From: Comamonas odontotermitis
GTDB lineage: Bacteria; Pseudomonadota; Gammaproteobacteria; Burkholderiales; Burkholderiaceae_C
Assembly (NCBI RefSeq): GCF_014207855.1
Contig: NZ_JACHKZ010000022.1
Location: 1 to 64,000 of the forward strand
DNA length: 64,000 bases
Reading direction: 5' to 3'
Part shown: positions 52,257 through 61,250 of the stretch, piece by piece
How positions within the stretch are numbered: position 1 is the first letter of the stretch
Layout: the number at the start of each line of letters is the position of its first letter
The notes under the pieces: model-generated
Told to the model about the DNA's origin: nothing
The model's input: only the letters and a program-made list of their open reading frames with translations
Databases searched by the model: none
Program-made: the position numbers and the translations under genes

Positions 52257-52463
52257 AACGATTACCTTCAATCAGAGCGGTTGTTGGTGCCATCAACGCT
52301 CCGAGCGGGGCCCTTGATGCACATCGGCGGTTGTTGTTCTCGTGATCCGGATGTGCACATTCCTCTCCGATGCCGCGCAGCTTGGCGCGCCAAGGCGCAT
52401 GCAGGGCGCCAGCAGGAAGGAAACCATGAGCCCGCTTTTGACAGCAGGAATGCAATGTTCTGC

Positions 52464-52485
52464 GGGTGCGATTGTAATCGCAACC
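52464..52485. promoter_or_regulatory. Inverted repeat TGCGATT-GT-AATCGCA, candidate operator
   Basis: Perfect 16-base palindrome at 52467-52482, flanked by GG and CC one base further out. Located 211 bases upstream of the symporter start. Confidence 0.5.
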
Positions 52486-52573
52486 TCCAGCCTTCTAAGG
52501 CGCAAAGACGCCCAATTCCCGTGCACTCAGCAGGTATCTTGCCCGGCTGAATGCACATCGCCTCTGCTACAAA

Positions 52574-52640
52574 AAAAATCAGAAAAAAGCTGCCAGCGCC
52601 CGGTAGGCGGTCGCCGTATATTCAAGTTTTATAGCAATAA
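52574..52640 (+). repeat. Dispersed intergenic repeat, copy E (diverged)
   Basis: AAAAAAGCTGCCAGCGCC, then GGCGGTCGCC and AGTTTTATAGCAATAA; the AAGCTGCCAGCGC block matches copy D. Lies just past the stop of the DUF2383-type gene. Confidence 0.4.
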
Positions 52641-52641
52641 A

Positions 52642-53568
52642 TCAGCGTGCCCGCGCGTCCTGCATATGCTGCAGCTCGTCGATATGGCGGCGCAGTTGCT
52701 GGGCCTGGCCTTGCAGCAGCGGACGCAGCTCCAGTGGAAGAGCAGATTCCAGCACACGCTGGTAGCGCTCGGCAGCCAGCACCAGGCACAGGCTGCACTC
52801 GGCGATCAGATCGCGGTCGCTCACCATGTTGGCGCGCTGCTTGAAATCCGTCCAGCGCCGATGTAGGCGGCCGGCGGCGCTCTGGCTGGGGCGCTCCACC
52901 AGCGGGCCGCTTTCAGGCATGGCCAGCAGCACGTCCTGCAACTGCCAGTTCAGCGCGCGAAATTGCTCGGCCAGCGCATACAAGTGCGTGCGCAGTGCAA
53001 TGGCGCGGGCCTGCTCGCTGCCTGCCACCAAGCATTCTTCGCAGTCCTTCAGGCCGGTCTGCAGTACCCGCAGTGCATGCTGCACTTGCGCCGCCGACAG
53101 CTCCTCCCCGCGAATACCTTGCAGTGCGTGTTCATAGGCCGCACCAGCAATCTCACGCACCTGAGGCCAGTTGAGCGTGCTGCTGCCGCGCACATGCTGC
53201 CACTGCACCTCCAGCTGCGGTGCCACTTCGTCAAAGCCTTGCGGATTGCGCTGCGCGGCAAACCAGCCAAGCGCCAACGCGGGGCGGTACACCTCAAACG
53301 GCTGGCCCACCTCATAAAAATCCATGCTCTGGTAATGGCTGCGCCAGTAGGCTTCTTCACGCGCGGGGTTACCCCACTGCCCCTTGGCCTTGGGCGGCAG
53401 ACCTCTGGCCAGCAGACTGTGCACCGCGTCGCCCGCCACATGGGCCATGCCATTGGCTGTGGATACCGCCAGCCGCACAGTATTGAGCATGGCCGAGCGC
53501 TGCCGCCCTACCCGCTCCGGCGAGTTGCGGTAAGCCTGTGCCGTGAATACCGAAGACATTTTTTGCAT
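52642..53568 (-). CDS. DUF2383/PA2169-type helical-bundle protein
   Basis: About 308 residues from the ATG at 53568 (53559 is an alternative). The N-terminal ~60 residues are helical (GRQRSAMLNTVRLAVSTANG). A middle region follows (YWRSHYQSMDFYEVGQPFEV). The C-terminal ~150 residues fit the four-helix PA2169/DUF2383 pattern: ALRVLQTGLKDCEECLVAGS, LYALAEQFRALNWQLQDVLL, RLHRRWTDFKQRANMVSDRD and ELRPLLQGQAQQLRRHIDEL. Family members are cytosolic and often stress- or stationary-phase-linked, with unknown chemistry. Monocistronic between the symporter and ntrC. Family call by eye, moderate certainty. Confidence 0.7.
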   Translation of the reverse strand: MQKMSSVFTAQAYRNSPERVGRQRSAMLNTVRLAVSTANGMAHVAGDAVHSLLARGLPPKAKGQWGNPAREEAYWRSHYQSMDFYEVGQPFEVYRPALALGWFAAQRNPQGFDEVAPQLEVQWQHVRGSSTLNWPQVREIAGAAYEHALQGIRGEELSAAQVQHALRVLQTGLKDCEECLVAGSEQARAIALRTHLYALAEQFRALNWQLQDVLLAMPESGPLVERPSQSAAGRLHRRWTDFKQRANMVSDRDLIAECSLCLVLAAERYQRVLESALPLELRPLLQGQAQQLRRHIDELQHMQDARAR

Positions 53569-53723
53569 GCTTGTACACGTAGGAAAGCTGTATCTGACCA
53601 TTGTGGCATGGTCCACCAGCAGTTGCACAGGCGCTCCGTCTTCTTGTGTCCGTCCATGGCAGCAGGGTTCGCAAGCAACACAGCCCGCGTGCTGCGGGCT
53701 GTGCTTTCAAGCCGCAAAGCAGC

Positions 53724-55286
53724 CTACTCATCACCTGCTGCGAGGCCCAGTTCCTGAATTTTGCGTGTGATGGTGTTGCGGCCAATGCCCAGGCGCTGCG
53801 CGGCTTCTATGCGCTTTCCGTGCGTGGCAGCCAGCGCAGACCGTATCAACTGAGATTCAAACCGGCGGCTGAGGACATCCCAGACCTCCGTGCTACCCGA
53901 TTGAAGCAGCGCATCGGCCTCCCGTGCCAGATCGAATTCCCATGATGGTGCGGAGCCCGGGACAGGCGCGATGGTGGATCGTGGTGTCTCTGCAGGCGCT
54001 ACAGCACTGCCGTTTGCTACTGAATTAATAGCGATTGGCGCATGAGGAGCGGGCACAAAATGTGTATCGGGCATCATGGCCTTCGGTACAGGCGCAGCGG
54101 ATATGCCAGCCCCTGCCGTGCTTTGCAGCACTTCGGGCGGCAAGTCCTGCTCGGACACACGCTGGGCAGGTGCCATCACGGTGATCCAGTGGCAGATGTT
54201 TTCGAGCTGACGCACATTGCCTGGAAAACCGAACTGCGCCAGCCGCGCCAGTGCCCCTTCGGACAGCTGTTTGGGCTCGACGCCCAGTTGCCGGGCACTG
54301 GCAGCCAGAAAGTGGCGGGCCAGCATCGGAATGTCTTCCTTGCGTTCGCGCAGCGGCGGCAGCCGCAGACGGATCACGTTCAGACGGTGAAACAGGTCTT
54401 CGCGGAATACGCCCTTTTGAACACGCTCTTCCAGATTCTGGTGCGTGGCGGCGATCACCCGCACATGCGATTTGACCGGCACATGGCCGCCCACCCGGTA
54501 GAAATGCCCATCGGAGAGCACACGCAACAGACGGGTCTGCAGATCGAAAGGCATGTCGCCGATTTCGTCGAGAAACAGCGTGCCGCCCTCGGCCTGTTCA
54601 AAGCGGCCCCTGCGCTGGGTCTGCGCGCCGGTGAAGGCGCCGCGCTCATGACCGAACAATTCGGATTCGAGCAGGTCCTTGGGAATGGCTGCAGTGTTGA
54701 TGGCCACAAACGGCCCGCCTGCCACTGGAGAATGCTTGTGCAGCGCGCGCGCCACCAGTTCCTTGCCCGAGCCCGATTCGCCAGTCACCATTACGGTCAC
54801 ATTGCTTTGCGACAGGCGCCCGATGGCGCGAAAGACGTCCTGCATGGCGGGCGCCTGGCCGAGCATCTCGCCGTTGCCGGCAGACTGCGCCGGATCCGGC
54901 ATCTGGCTTTGGCTTTGCTGCACCGCACGCTGGATCAGCTCCACCGCCTTGGGCACATCAAATGGCTTGGGCAGGTACTCGAAAGCACCGCGCTGAAAGG
55001 CAGACACTGCGCTGTCGAGGTCGGAGTACGCCGTCATGATGATGACAGGCAGCTCGGGCTGGGCGGCGTGCAATTGCTCCAGCAGCTGCAGGCCGTTGCC
55101 ACCCGGCATGCGGATATCGCTCACCAGTACAGAAGGCGCCTGTGCCGGGTCATCGTTCGAGGCGAGCGCCTCCAGGACTTCCTGCGGATGCACAAAGCTG
55201 CGCGTCGGCAATTGTTCGCGCGCCAGCGCTTTCTCAAGTACGAACCGGATCGAAGGGTCGTCGTCCACTATCCAGATGGGTTTCAT
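53724..55286 (-). CDS. ntrC: Nitrogen regulation response regulator NtrC
   Basis: A 520-residue sigma-54 activator starting at ATG 55286 ([20 protein letters not shown]). Receiver domain with phospho-acceptor D57 ([10 protein letters not shown]); AAA+ domain with Walker [15 protein letters not shown] loop in [11 protein letters not shown] and [10 protein letters not shown]-terminal Fis-type HTH ([20 protein letters not shown]). When phosphorylated by NtrB under nitrogen limitation it activates sigma-54 promoters such as that of glnA. It lies 67 bases after ntrB. Between the AAA+ and HTH domains is an unusually long Ala/Pro-rich linker (~75 residues). Confidence 0.96.
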   Translation of the reverse strand: MKPIWIVDDDPSIRFVLEKALAREQLPTRSFVHPQEVLEALASNDDPAQAPSVLVSDIRMPGGNGLQLLEQLHAAQPELPVIIMTAYSDLDSAVSAFQRGAFEYLPKPFDVPKAVELIQRAVQQSQSQMPDPAQSAGNGEMLGQAPAMQDVFRAIGRLSQSNVTVMVTGESGSGKELVARALHKHSPVAGGPFVAINTAAIPKDLLESELFGHERGAFTGAQTQRRGRFEQAEGGTLFLDEIGDMPFDLQTRLLRVLSDGHFYRVGGHVPVKSHVRVIAATHQNLEERVQKGVFREDLFHRLNVIRLRLPPLRERKEDIPMLARHFLAASARQLGVEPKQLSEGALARLAQFGFPGNVRQLENICHWITVMAPAQRVSEQDLPPEVLQSTAGAGISAAPVPKAMMPDTHFVPAPHAPIAINSVANGSAVAPAETPRSTIAPVPGSAPSWEFDLAREADALLQSGSTEVWDVLSRRFESQLIRSALAATHGKRIEAAQRLGIGRNTITRKIQELGLAAGDE

Positions 55287-55353
55287 TGTCGCTATCGCCC
55301 TTCCAAATCTACAAACCATGAATCGTGGTCCTGGCCGGGCTGCGCCATGCAAC

Positions 55354-56436
55354 CTAATCCGTCAATGGCAGCATGATGCGGAAATCCGTGCGCCCGGGCT
55401 CGCTCTCGCATTCAATCAGACCTTCGTGCCTTTGTACAAAGGTTTGTGCCAGCGGCAAGCCCAGGCCCGTGCCACCATCGCGGCCGGTCACCAAGGGGTA
55501 GAAGATCCGCTCCTTGATGTCCGGCTCAATGCCAGGACCATTGTCGATGACATGCAATTCCAATGCCAACTTGTGGCGCTTGCGGCCCAGTGTGAGCTGG
55601 CGTGCAATGCGCGTGCGCAGAATGATGCGCGCGGTTCCCTGAGCCATCTGCGGCTCCAGCACCTGCGCGGCATTCTGCACAATGTTGAGCAAGGCCTGGA
55701 TGAGCTGCTCCCGATCGCCCCGGATCTCGGGCAGCGAGATATCGTAATCGCGCTCGATCTTGAGACCGCTCGGATATTCCAGCAGCACAAGCTGGCATAC
55801 GCGCTCGCACACCTCATGGATGTTCACATCACCCACCGTATGCGGATGGCGGTGCGGCGCGAGCAGCCGATCCACCAGAGCCTGCAGGCGGTCGGCCTCG
55901 TGGATGATGACGTCGGTGTATTCTTTAAGCTGCCGGTCGGGCAACTCCATGTCAAGCAACTGCGCTGCGCCACGGATGCCGCCCAGCGGGTTCTTGATCT
56001 CGTGGGCAAGGTTGCGGATCAACTCTTTATTGGCCAGGGCCTGCTCGCGCACGCGCTCTTCCCGGTCCTGGCGCACCTGCTGCTCCAGAGGCCACAGCTC
56101 CACCAGAATCTCGGCGTCTTCCTGCCACCAGGACAGGTTCACGTGCACCGGAAAGGCATCCTGCAGGCTGCGACGCAGCTGCGCCTCGAATCTCAAGGAC
56201 GAAAAGCGCTGCGCCCTTGCGTCCACCAAAGCCTTGTGCAAAAGCTCATCGTCCTGAAAAAAAACACCGAGCTCATGGCCCAGAATGCTTTTACGCGATA
56301 CACCCAGCGCATTTTCAAGTGCGGCGTTCACACGCACCGTTGCGCCATCGAGCCGGACAACGGCTACCAGGGTAGCAATATGCTCCAGCGCTTGCCACTC
56401 GCGCCATTCGCGGTCGGCTGCAGTCAGGTCAGGCAT
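55354..56436 (-). CDS. ntrB: Nitrogen regulation sensor histidine kinase NtrB
   Basis: A 360-residue soluble kinase: PAS domain (~15-120), H-box with phospho-His145 in RNLAHEIKNPLGGIRG, N-box ALLNIVQNAAQVL, and G-boxes VIDNGPGIEPDIKERIFYPL and GTGLGLPLAQTFVQRHEG. No membrane helix, as expected for NtrB, which is controlled by the PII protein GlnB in response to glutamine. It phosphorylates NtrC encoded downstream. Confidence 0.96.
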   Translation of the reverse strand: MPDLTAADREWREWQALEHIATLVAVVRLDGATVRVNAALENALGVSRKSILGHELGVFFQDDELLHKALVDARAQRFSSLRFEAQLRRSLQDAFPVHVNLSWWQEDAEILVELWPLEQQVRQDREERVREQALANKELIRNLAHEIKNPLGGIRGAAQLLDMELPDRQLKEYTDVIIHEADRLQALVDRLLAPHRHPHTVGDVNIHEVCERVCQLVLLEYPSGLKIERDYDISLPEIRGDREQLIQALLNIVQNAAQVLEPQMAQGTARIILRTRIARQLTLGRKRHKLALELHVIDNGPGIEPDIKERIFYPLVTGRDGGTGLGLPLAQTFVQRHEGLIECESEPGRTDFRIMLPLTD

Positions 56437-56463
56437 GGGGTTGCAGCGGCAAAGAAAGAGGAA

Positions 56464-56991
56464 TCAAGGCGGAGGCAAGCGTTGCAGCTCGCGCTGAATA
56501 CCGGCGATATCACTGTCCATGCGTGTGATCTCAGCCTTGAGGTCTTCCACGCGCTTGTTGTAGAAGGCAGGATTGCGCATCTCCAGTGCATTCTTTTGAG
56601 GCTCGCCGTTGTTGTACTCACGCGCCAGATCTGCCTTGCGCGTCTCGGCCTTCTTCAATTCGGTCTCAAGAATCAGCCGCGCGTCGGAATCACGCGCACG
56701 GCCTTCAGCCGATGTGGAACGCGGCGCCGGCGTTGCTGCTGCCGGTGCACGGGCGGGGCGTGGTGCGGCTGCTGACGGAGCGGGTGCCGGACTGGCCGCC
56801 CCTGCACCACCTTGCAGGCGCGTGCCCTGCACAATGGTCACATTGGCAGCCTCGATCTGGGCACAACCCCGCTGGCGCGCCTTGGCCGCGTCATTGGTGT
56901 ATTCATTGCCGCAGCGATAAATGCGATCCTGCGCCACAGCGCCCTGCGCACCCGCCATTGCAACCGCCAAAAACAACCACTTGATATGCAT
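56464..56991 (-). CDS. Secreted DUF4124-like protein inserted between glnA and ntrB
   Basis: A 175-residue protein from ATG 56991, preceded by AGAGAGG. Signal peptide 1-21 (MAGAQGAVAQ), then a short cysteine-containing module DRIYRCGNEYTNDAAKARQR that resembles DUF4124 proteins. An Ala/Pro-rich linker (~55-95) and a coiled-coil C-terminus follow (LILETELKKAETRKADLARE, VEDLKAEITRMDSDIAGIQR). It sits 27 bases before ntrB and 354 bases after glnA on the same strand, so it is likely co-transcribed with the nitrogen regulators. Function unknown. Confidence 0.78.
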   Translation of the reverse strand: MHIKWLFLAVAMAGAQGAVAQDRIYRCGNEYTNDAAKARQRGCAQIEAANVTIVQGTRLQGGAGAASPAPAPSAAAPRPARAPAAATPAPRSTSAEGRARDSDARLILETELKKAETRKADLAREYNNGEPQKNALEMRNPAFYNKRVEDLKAEITRMDSDIAGIQRELQRLPPP

Positions 56992-57264
56992 AACCTCTCT
57001 TCGCCCATTCACTCCACAGTGGCAAGTATCACGCCAATCTGTACATCAAAGATTCCAGCACCCCATTGCAACAGCAAACAAATACTAGCTGCAATCACGT
57101 TTCATAACGCGGGCAACTGCTGTGGCGTGCACAGGCAGTGTATAGACAAACAGAGGCTGACCATGAATAACAGTTCCTACTGTTACAGATTCGCAGCGCC
57201 TGGGCCACACCATGCCCGGCCCGCCAAACCGCTTTGCTATCAACTTTATACAAAAACAAGAAAT

Positions 57265-57292
57265 GAAAAAACGGCCTGTGCAATACAGGCCG
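57265..57292 (-). terminator. Terminator after glnA
   Basis: Minus strand: CGGCCTGT-ATTGC-ACAGGCCG followed by TTTTTT. A further GAGCGGCATTGCTGCCGCTC hairpin precedes it. Partial read-through would allow ntrBC expression from the glnA promoter. Confidence 0.87.
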
Positions 57293-57345
57293 CTTTACAG
57301 AAATCGCCAAAGAGCGGCAGCAATGCCGCTCCAGCCACAACAGCT

Positions 57346-58761
57346 TTACAGCGAATAGTACATGTCGAACTCGACAGGGTGCACCGCCTGACGGAAGCGG
57401 GTCACCTCGCTCATTTTCAGCTCGATGTAGGCGTCAAGCATGCTGTCGCTGAACACACCACCCTTGGTCAGGAAGGCGCGGTCTGCATCCAGGGCTTCGA
57501 GCGCCTGATCGAGGCTGTGGCACACGGTAGGCACCAGCTTGTCTTCTTCAGGAGGCAGGTGGTACAGATCCTTGGTGGCTGCTTCGCCTGGGTGGATCTT
57601 GTTTTCCACGCCGTCAAGGCCTGCCATCAGCAGCGCTGCAAAGCCCAGGTAAGGGTTCATCAGCGGATCAGGGAAGCGGGCTTCCACGCGACGGCCCTTG
57701 GGGTTGCTCACGTAAGGAATGCGGATCGATGCCGAGCGGTTCTTGGCCGAGTACGCCAGCTTGACTGGTGCTTCGTAACCGGGCACCAGGCGCTTGTAGC
57801 TGTTGGTGCCAGGGTTGGTGATGGCGTTCAAGGCACGTGCGTGCTTGATGATGCCGCCGATGTAGTACAGCGCAAAATCCGACAGGCCGGCATAGCCGTC
57901 GCCAGCAAACAGGTTCTTGCCGTCCTTCCAGACGGACTGGTGCACGTGCATGCCGGAGCCATTGTCGCCAGCGTAAGGCTTGGGCATGAAGGTCGCCGTC
58001 TTGCCATAGGTGTCGGCCACGTTCCAGATCACGTACTTTTGCACCTGCGTCCAGTCAGCGCGTTCCACCAGGGTCGAGAAACGGGTGCCCAGCTCATTCT
58101 GGCCAGCGCCTGCCACCTCGTGGTGGAACACTTCGACGGGAATGCCCAGCGATTCGAGCAGCAGGGACATTTCAGCGCGCATGTCTTGCGTGCTGTCGAC
58201 AGGAGGAACAGGGAAGTAGCCGCCCTTGACACGTGGACGGTGACCACGGTTGCCGGAATCGAACTTGGTGCCGCTGTTCCAGGGAGCTTCGTACTCTTCG
58301 ATGTCGTAGAACGGGTTGTTGGGTTCGGTGCTCCAACGCACGCCATCAAAGATGAAGAATTCTGGCTCAGGACCAAAGTAGGCTGTGTCGCCAAGGCCAG
58401 AAGCCTTCAGATAGGCTTCGGCGCGCTTGGCGACCGAGCGTGGATCGCGGTCGTAGGCCTTGCCGTCACCCGGCTCGATCACGTCGCACTGCAGGAACAG
58501 TGTGGTTTCGTCAAAGAATGGATCGATGTTGGCGGTGTTCGGATCAGGCATCAAGAGCATGTCCGAGGCTTCAATGCCCTTCCAGCCAGCGACGGAGGAG
58601 CCGTCAAACGCATGGCCCGAGGTGAACTTGTCTTCGTCAAAGTGCGAGATTGGCACCGTGACGTGCTGTTCCTTGCCACGGGTATCAGTGAAACGCAGGT
58701 CAACGAACTTGACCTCGTTCTCGTCCAACATGCTCATCACATCTGCAACGCTCTTGGCCAT
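57346..58761 (-). CDS. glnA: Glutamine synthetase, type I
   Basis: A 471-residue enzyme, the usual GSI-beta length. It converts glutamate, ammonia and ATP to glutamine. Conserved segments are [66 protein letters not shown] (catalytic loop region) and [18 protein letters not shown]. The adenylylation Tyr is Y400 in [15 protein letters not shown], so it is probably regulated by GlnE. Transcribed leftwards from a sigma-54-type promoter with NtrC-like sites; ntrB and ntrC lie downstream in the same orientation. Confidence 0.98.
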   Translation of the reverse strand: MAKSVADVMSMLDENEVKFVDLRFTDTRGKEQHVTVPISHFDEDKFTSGHAFDGSSVAGWKGIEASDMLLMPDPNTANIDPFFDETTLFLQCDVIEPGDGKAYDRDPRSVAKRAEAYLKASGLGDTAYFGPEPEFFIFDGVRWSTEPNNPFYDIEEYEAPWNSGTKFDSGNRGHRPRVKGGYFPVPPVDSTQDMRAEMSLLLESLGIPVEVFHHEVAGAGQNELGTRFSTLVERADWTQVQKYVIWNVADTYGKTATFMPKPYAGDNGSGMHVHQSVWKDGKNLFAGDGYAGLSDFALYYIGGIIKHARALNAITNPGTNSYKRLVPGYEAPVKLAYSAKNRSASIRIPYVSNPKGRRVEARFPDPLMNPYLGFAALLMAGLDGVENKIHPGEAATKDLYHLPPEEDKLVPTVCHSLDQALEALDADRAFLTKGGVFSDSMLDAYIELKMSEVTRFRQAVHPVEFDMYYSL

Positions 58762-58810
58762 CTAAAGCTCCAAAGAAAAACATCAATAAAAAGACTGTGG
58801 CAAGACTAAA

Positions 58811-58825
58811 GCAGATTGCGTGCCA
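58811..58825 (-). promoter_or_regulatory. Sigma-54 (-24/-12) promoter of glnA
   Basis: Minus strand TGGCAC-N5-CTGCT: the -24 GG and -12 GC are ten bases apart, as required. This places the transcription start near 58798 and a 5' leader of about 37 bases before the glnA ATG. Confidence 0.8.
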
Positions 58826-58976
58826 GTTTTATGAACTCCGCCTGCTCCGTGCAGCCCAATGCACCGGGCCGTGTCTGCCACCGTACCGAGCGTGACTGTA
58901 CCGCGCTTTTAGCGCCTTGGGATAGCCATTGCAGAGGAATTTGCGCAAGCCAGAACGAACGGCAGAGCCCGGTCTT

Positions 58977-58993
58977 CGCACCACTGCGGTGCG
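58977..58993. promoter_or_regulatory. NtrC-binding-like site 1 upstream of glnA
   Basis: CGCACC-ACTGC-GGTGCG, a perfect inverted repeat that matches TGCACC-N5-GGTGCA except for the outer base pair. About 180 bases upstream of the predicted start, typical enhancer distance. Confidence 0.65.
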
Positions 58994-59045
58994 GACTGCA
59001 TCAAGCACCAAGACCCAGCTTCTCCGCACCAATTTGGCATCTTAA

Positions 59046-59062
59046 TGCACCAAATTTGTGCA
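59046..59062. promoter_or_regulatory. NtrC-binding-like site 2 upstream of glnA
   Basis: TGCACC-AAATT-TGTGCA, one mismatch from the TGCACC-N5-GGTGCA consensus. About 250 bases upstream of the predicted glnA start, next to the end of the EI24-type gene. The rest of the 58762-59072 gap holds the sigma-54 promoter and no ORF. Confidence 0.65.
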
Positions 59063-59072
59063 TTCAAGCGTT

Positions 59073-59981
59073 TCATGGTGCACCAAGGTGGTTATCCGGG
59101 TGGTTCTCTAGCTGTCCACTCGTCTGGGACGGCAAAACATCGGGGGCTTTCGCCTGCGCTACCGGTATTTCACCCTGCTCTGCGCGCAAGGCCTGCAAGG
59201 CAGCCAGCCCGAAATGGATGAACCACAGCGACGAGAATGCAAAGGTGATGGCATAGATCCATACTGCCAGCGGCACCAGCACTACAAAACCAATGGTAAA
59301 GACGATGCCCGAGGCCCAGACGATGCTGGGCGCAATGCCGATATAGCCGCTGATCACGCCCATCAGCAGGAGCGGCCAGCGATGGCGCTGCAGCAGCGCA
59401 TCGCGCTCGGGCTTGCTTGCGTGCTCGGCCAGCGCATCCACGCTCATGACCCGGTAAGTCAGCCAGCCCCAGATGACAGGTGGCACCACCAGCACCAGCG
59501 GAGGAATCAGCCACAGTGGCATCGTGACGACAAAGGCAACCACTGCCACAGCCGATGTGCCCAGGGCCCACACCACACTGGCCACGAGGCCCGTGCCGTG
59601 TTTTTTGGCCAGCATGGCAAAGCGCTGCTCCGTCACCATACGCACCAGCGCCGGTGTCATCAGCAAGGCAATGATGAGCAGCGCCAGCACCGCTGCAACG
59701 GGGGTCAACAGCACCAGCACCACAAACGGCGCCACGCCCGCAGCAAAGCCTTCGGTGCCACTGCCGCCAAACCAGCTGAACATGGTGCGCAGCCAGCCGA
59801 TGGTTTCTACCCAATGCTGTACTGCGGCCACACTGGCCGTCCAGTAGAAGTAGCTCCAGCCACCCAGTACCAGCAGCATCACGACCAGCGGCACCAGAGA
59901 CAGCGCAATCACCTTGGGGCGAAAGCAATACGCTGCAGCGCGCCAGAAAGAATCAAGCATCAGGCTGGAGCCTTGGGACAT
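59073..59981 (-). CDS. EI24-domain (CysZ-like) membrane protein
   Basis: A 302-residue protein with about six to seven hydrophobic segments (LSLVPLVVMLLVLGG, PFVVLVLLTPVAAVLALLII, VAFVVTMPLWLIPPLVLVVP and others). The N-terminal SFWRAAAYCFRPKVIALSLV is typical of EI24-family proteins. The E. coli relative CysZ transports sulfate; in beta-proteobacteria function is mostly unassigned. The C-terminal ~35 residues are polar. Monocistronic, upstream of the glnA promoter region on the same strand. Confidence 0.82.
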   Translation of the reverse strand: MSQGSSLMLDSFWRAAAYCFRPKVIALSLVPLVVMLLVLGGWSYFYWTASVAAVQHWVETIGWLRTMFSWFGGSGTEGFAAGVAPFVVLVLLTPVAAVLALLIIALLMTPALVRMVTEQRFAMLAKKHGTGLVASVVWALGTSAVAVVAFVVTMPLWLIPPLVLVVPPVIWGWLTYRVMSVDALAEHASKPERDALLQRHRWPLLLMGVISGYIGIAPSIVWASGIVFTIGFVVLVPLAVWIYAITFAFSSLWFIHFGLAALQALRAEQGEIPVAQAKAPDVLPSQTSGQLENHPDNHLGAP

Positions 59982-60122
59982 GGGAAGAATTCCTTAGAAC
60001 GTGTTTACGATCTTGTGCATAAAAACGAATGGTCATGCTAACCGGCAACAGCACGCCCTGTCGATGCCGCTCTTCCCCTGCCCAAAGGCGAAAGCCGCCC
60101 CGCGCAAGCATTGGGGAAGGTA

Positions 60123-61181
60123 TCAGGCCTTGTTCAGCAGCCGGAGCACGCCGCGCCACTGCTGGCTCCAGAAGCCGCGGCCATAGTCGCGCAACTGGCC
60201 CTGCCTGTTGGGCTGCACCTGGTCGCGGATGCCAGTCGGATCGTAGCGCAGCTCAAAATTGGCGGTGCCAAACAGCATGTCCCACCAGGGCAGCAACACG
60301 CCAAAGTTGCAGCCCCCCAGGCGCGGCCGGGTAGCCGCAGCGCTTTTTACTTCTGCATTGAGAGCAGCCTGCGCTTGACTGGCATATGCTGGCGATACAT
60401 TTTCATCTGCGTTTTTCGCGGGCGATTCGTGTCCGATGCCGATTGCATGGTGGCGGCGGTGAAAACGCGGGCTGATCCACAACCGCTCACCCAGCCGTCC
60501 AAACCACATGCGCAGATTGGCATGTTGCAAGCTTTCGCTCAACTGCGTAATGGCGACGATGGCTACAAACTGGCTTGGGGCCACACCGATCAACACGGCC
60601 ACCAGCACCAGAATGCTGTCGGTCAAAATATCGTCCAGCAGGTGGTTGCGGTTATCGCTCCACATCGTCATCTGGCGCTGCGAATGGTGCAGCGCGTGCA
60701 GTTTCCACCACCAGACGAAACTGTGCTGGCCGCGGTGGATCCAGTAGGCGACAAAGTCAAAAATCACCAAATAGATCAGCAGGCTGACCCAGGCCACATC
60801 GGTCACCCCCGGCCAGAGTGCGTCCACATGCCAGGTCTCAAACCCTTGCATGCGCAGACCCCCTACCGCCCAGTCCCACAGAGGATCGATCGTAAAGAAC
60901 AGTCCCAGGCGGAACAGTCCCAGACGGTGGATCAGCGTGTAGAGGATGTCGATGCGGATGGCGTGCCTGTCGCTCACCGCCTCCACTGGCCTCCAGCGTT
61001 GCAGCGGGGCAATCACCAGCACCATGATGACAATCTGCAGGCAGCCCACCAGAAACCAGCCCGCTGCGGTATAGCCGTCTTCCAGATAGTTGGCCAGACC
61101 CATGTTGAACAACAGCGGCTGGAACACCTGTTCAAACACCCACTGCTGGGCAGTGTCGAAAAGAGAGCTGAAGAATTCCAT
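60123..61181 (-). CDS. Sterol desaturase / fatty acid hydroxylase superfamily membrane protein (second copy)
   Basis: A 352-residue membrane protein. The three iron-binding histidine clusters are HRGQH in YWIHRGQHSFVWWW, HALHH in KLHALHHSQRQMTMWSDNRN and HRRHH in SPRFHRRHHAIGIGH. Three to five helices precede them. A ~45-residue insertion after the last cluster (PAKNADENVSPAYASQAQAA) is unlike the protein at 12642-13766. The two differ enough that they are not recent duplicates. Substrate unknown; likely modifies a membrane lipid or hopanoid/sterol-like compound. Confidence 0.87.
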   Translation of the reverse strand: MEFFSSLFDTAQQWVFEQVFQPLLFNMGLANYLEDGYTAAGWFLVGCLQIVIMVLVIAPLQRWRPVEAVSDRHAIRIDILYTLIHRLGLFRLGLFFTIDPLWDWAVGGLRMQGFETWHVDALWPGVTDVAWVSLLIYLVIFDFVAYWIHRGQHSFVWWWKLHALHHSQRQMTMWSDNRNHLLDDILTDSILVLVAVLIGVAPSQFVAIVAITQLSESLQHANLRMWFGRLGERLWISPRFHRRHHAIGIGHESPAKNADENVSPAYASQAQAALNAEVKSAAATRPRLGGCNFGVLLPWWDMLFGTANFELRYDPTGIRDQVQPNRQGQLRDYGRGFWSQQWRGVLRLLNKA

Positions 61182-61250
61182 AGCTAGAAATTACCTGTGC
61201 CTGCGTACCGCAAGCCCGTTCAGTGTGCCCAAAACTGCCGATCACGGCGG

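Larger units (their letters stand above)
52257..52641. other. Intergenic region upstream of the DAACS symporter gene
   Basis: 385 bases containing the symporter promoter region on the minus strand, a CTTGGCG/CGCCAAG palindrome (52381-52394), a longer operator-like inverted repeat (52464-52485) and a dispersed repeat copy at the right end. Confidence 0.5.

Noticed and set aside
52257-52330. Sigma-54 promoter for the symporter (TGGCAC on the minus strand)
   Set aside because: The -24-like TGGCAC is followed by GC eleven bases away instead of ten, and the -12 element is poor.
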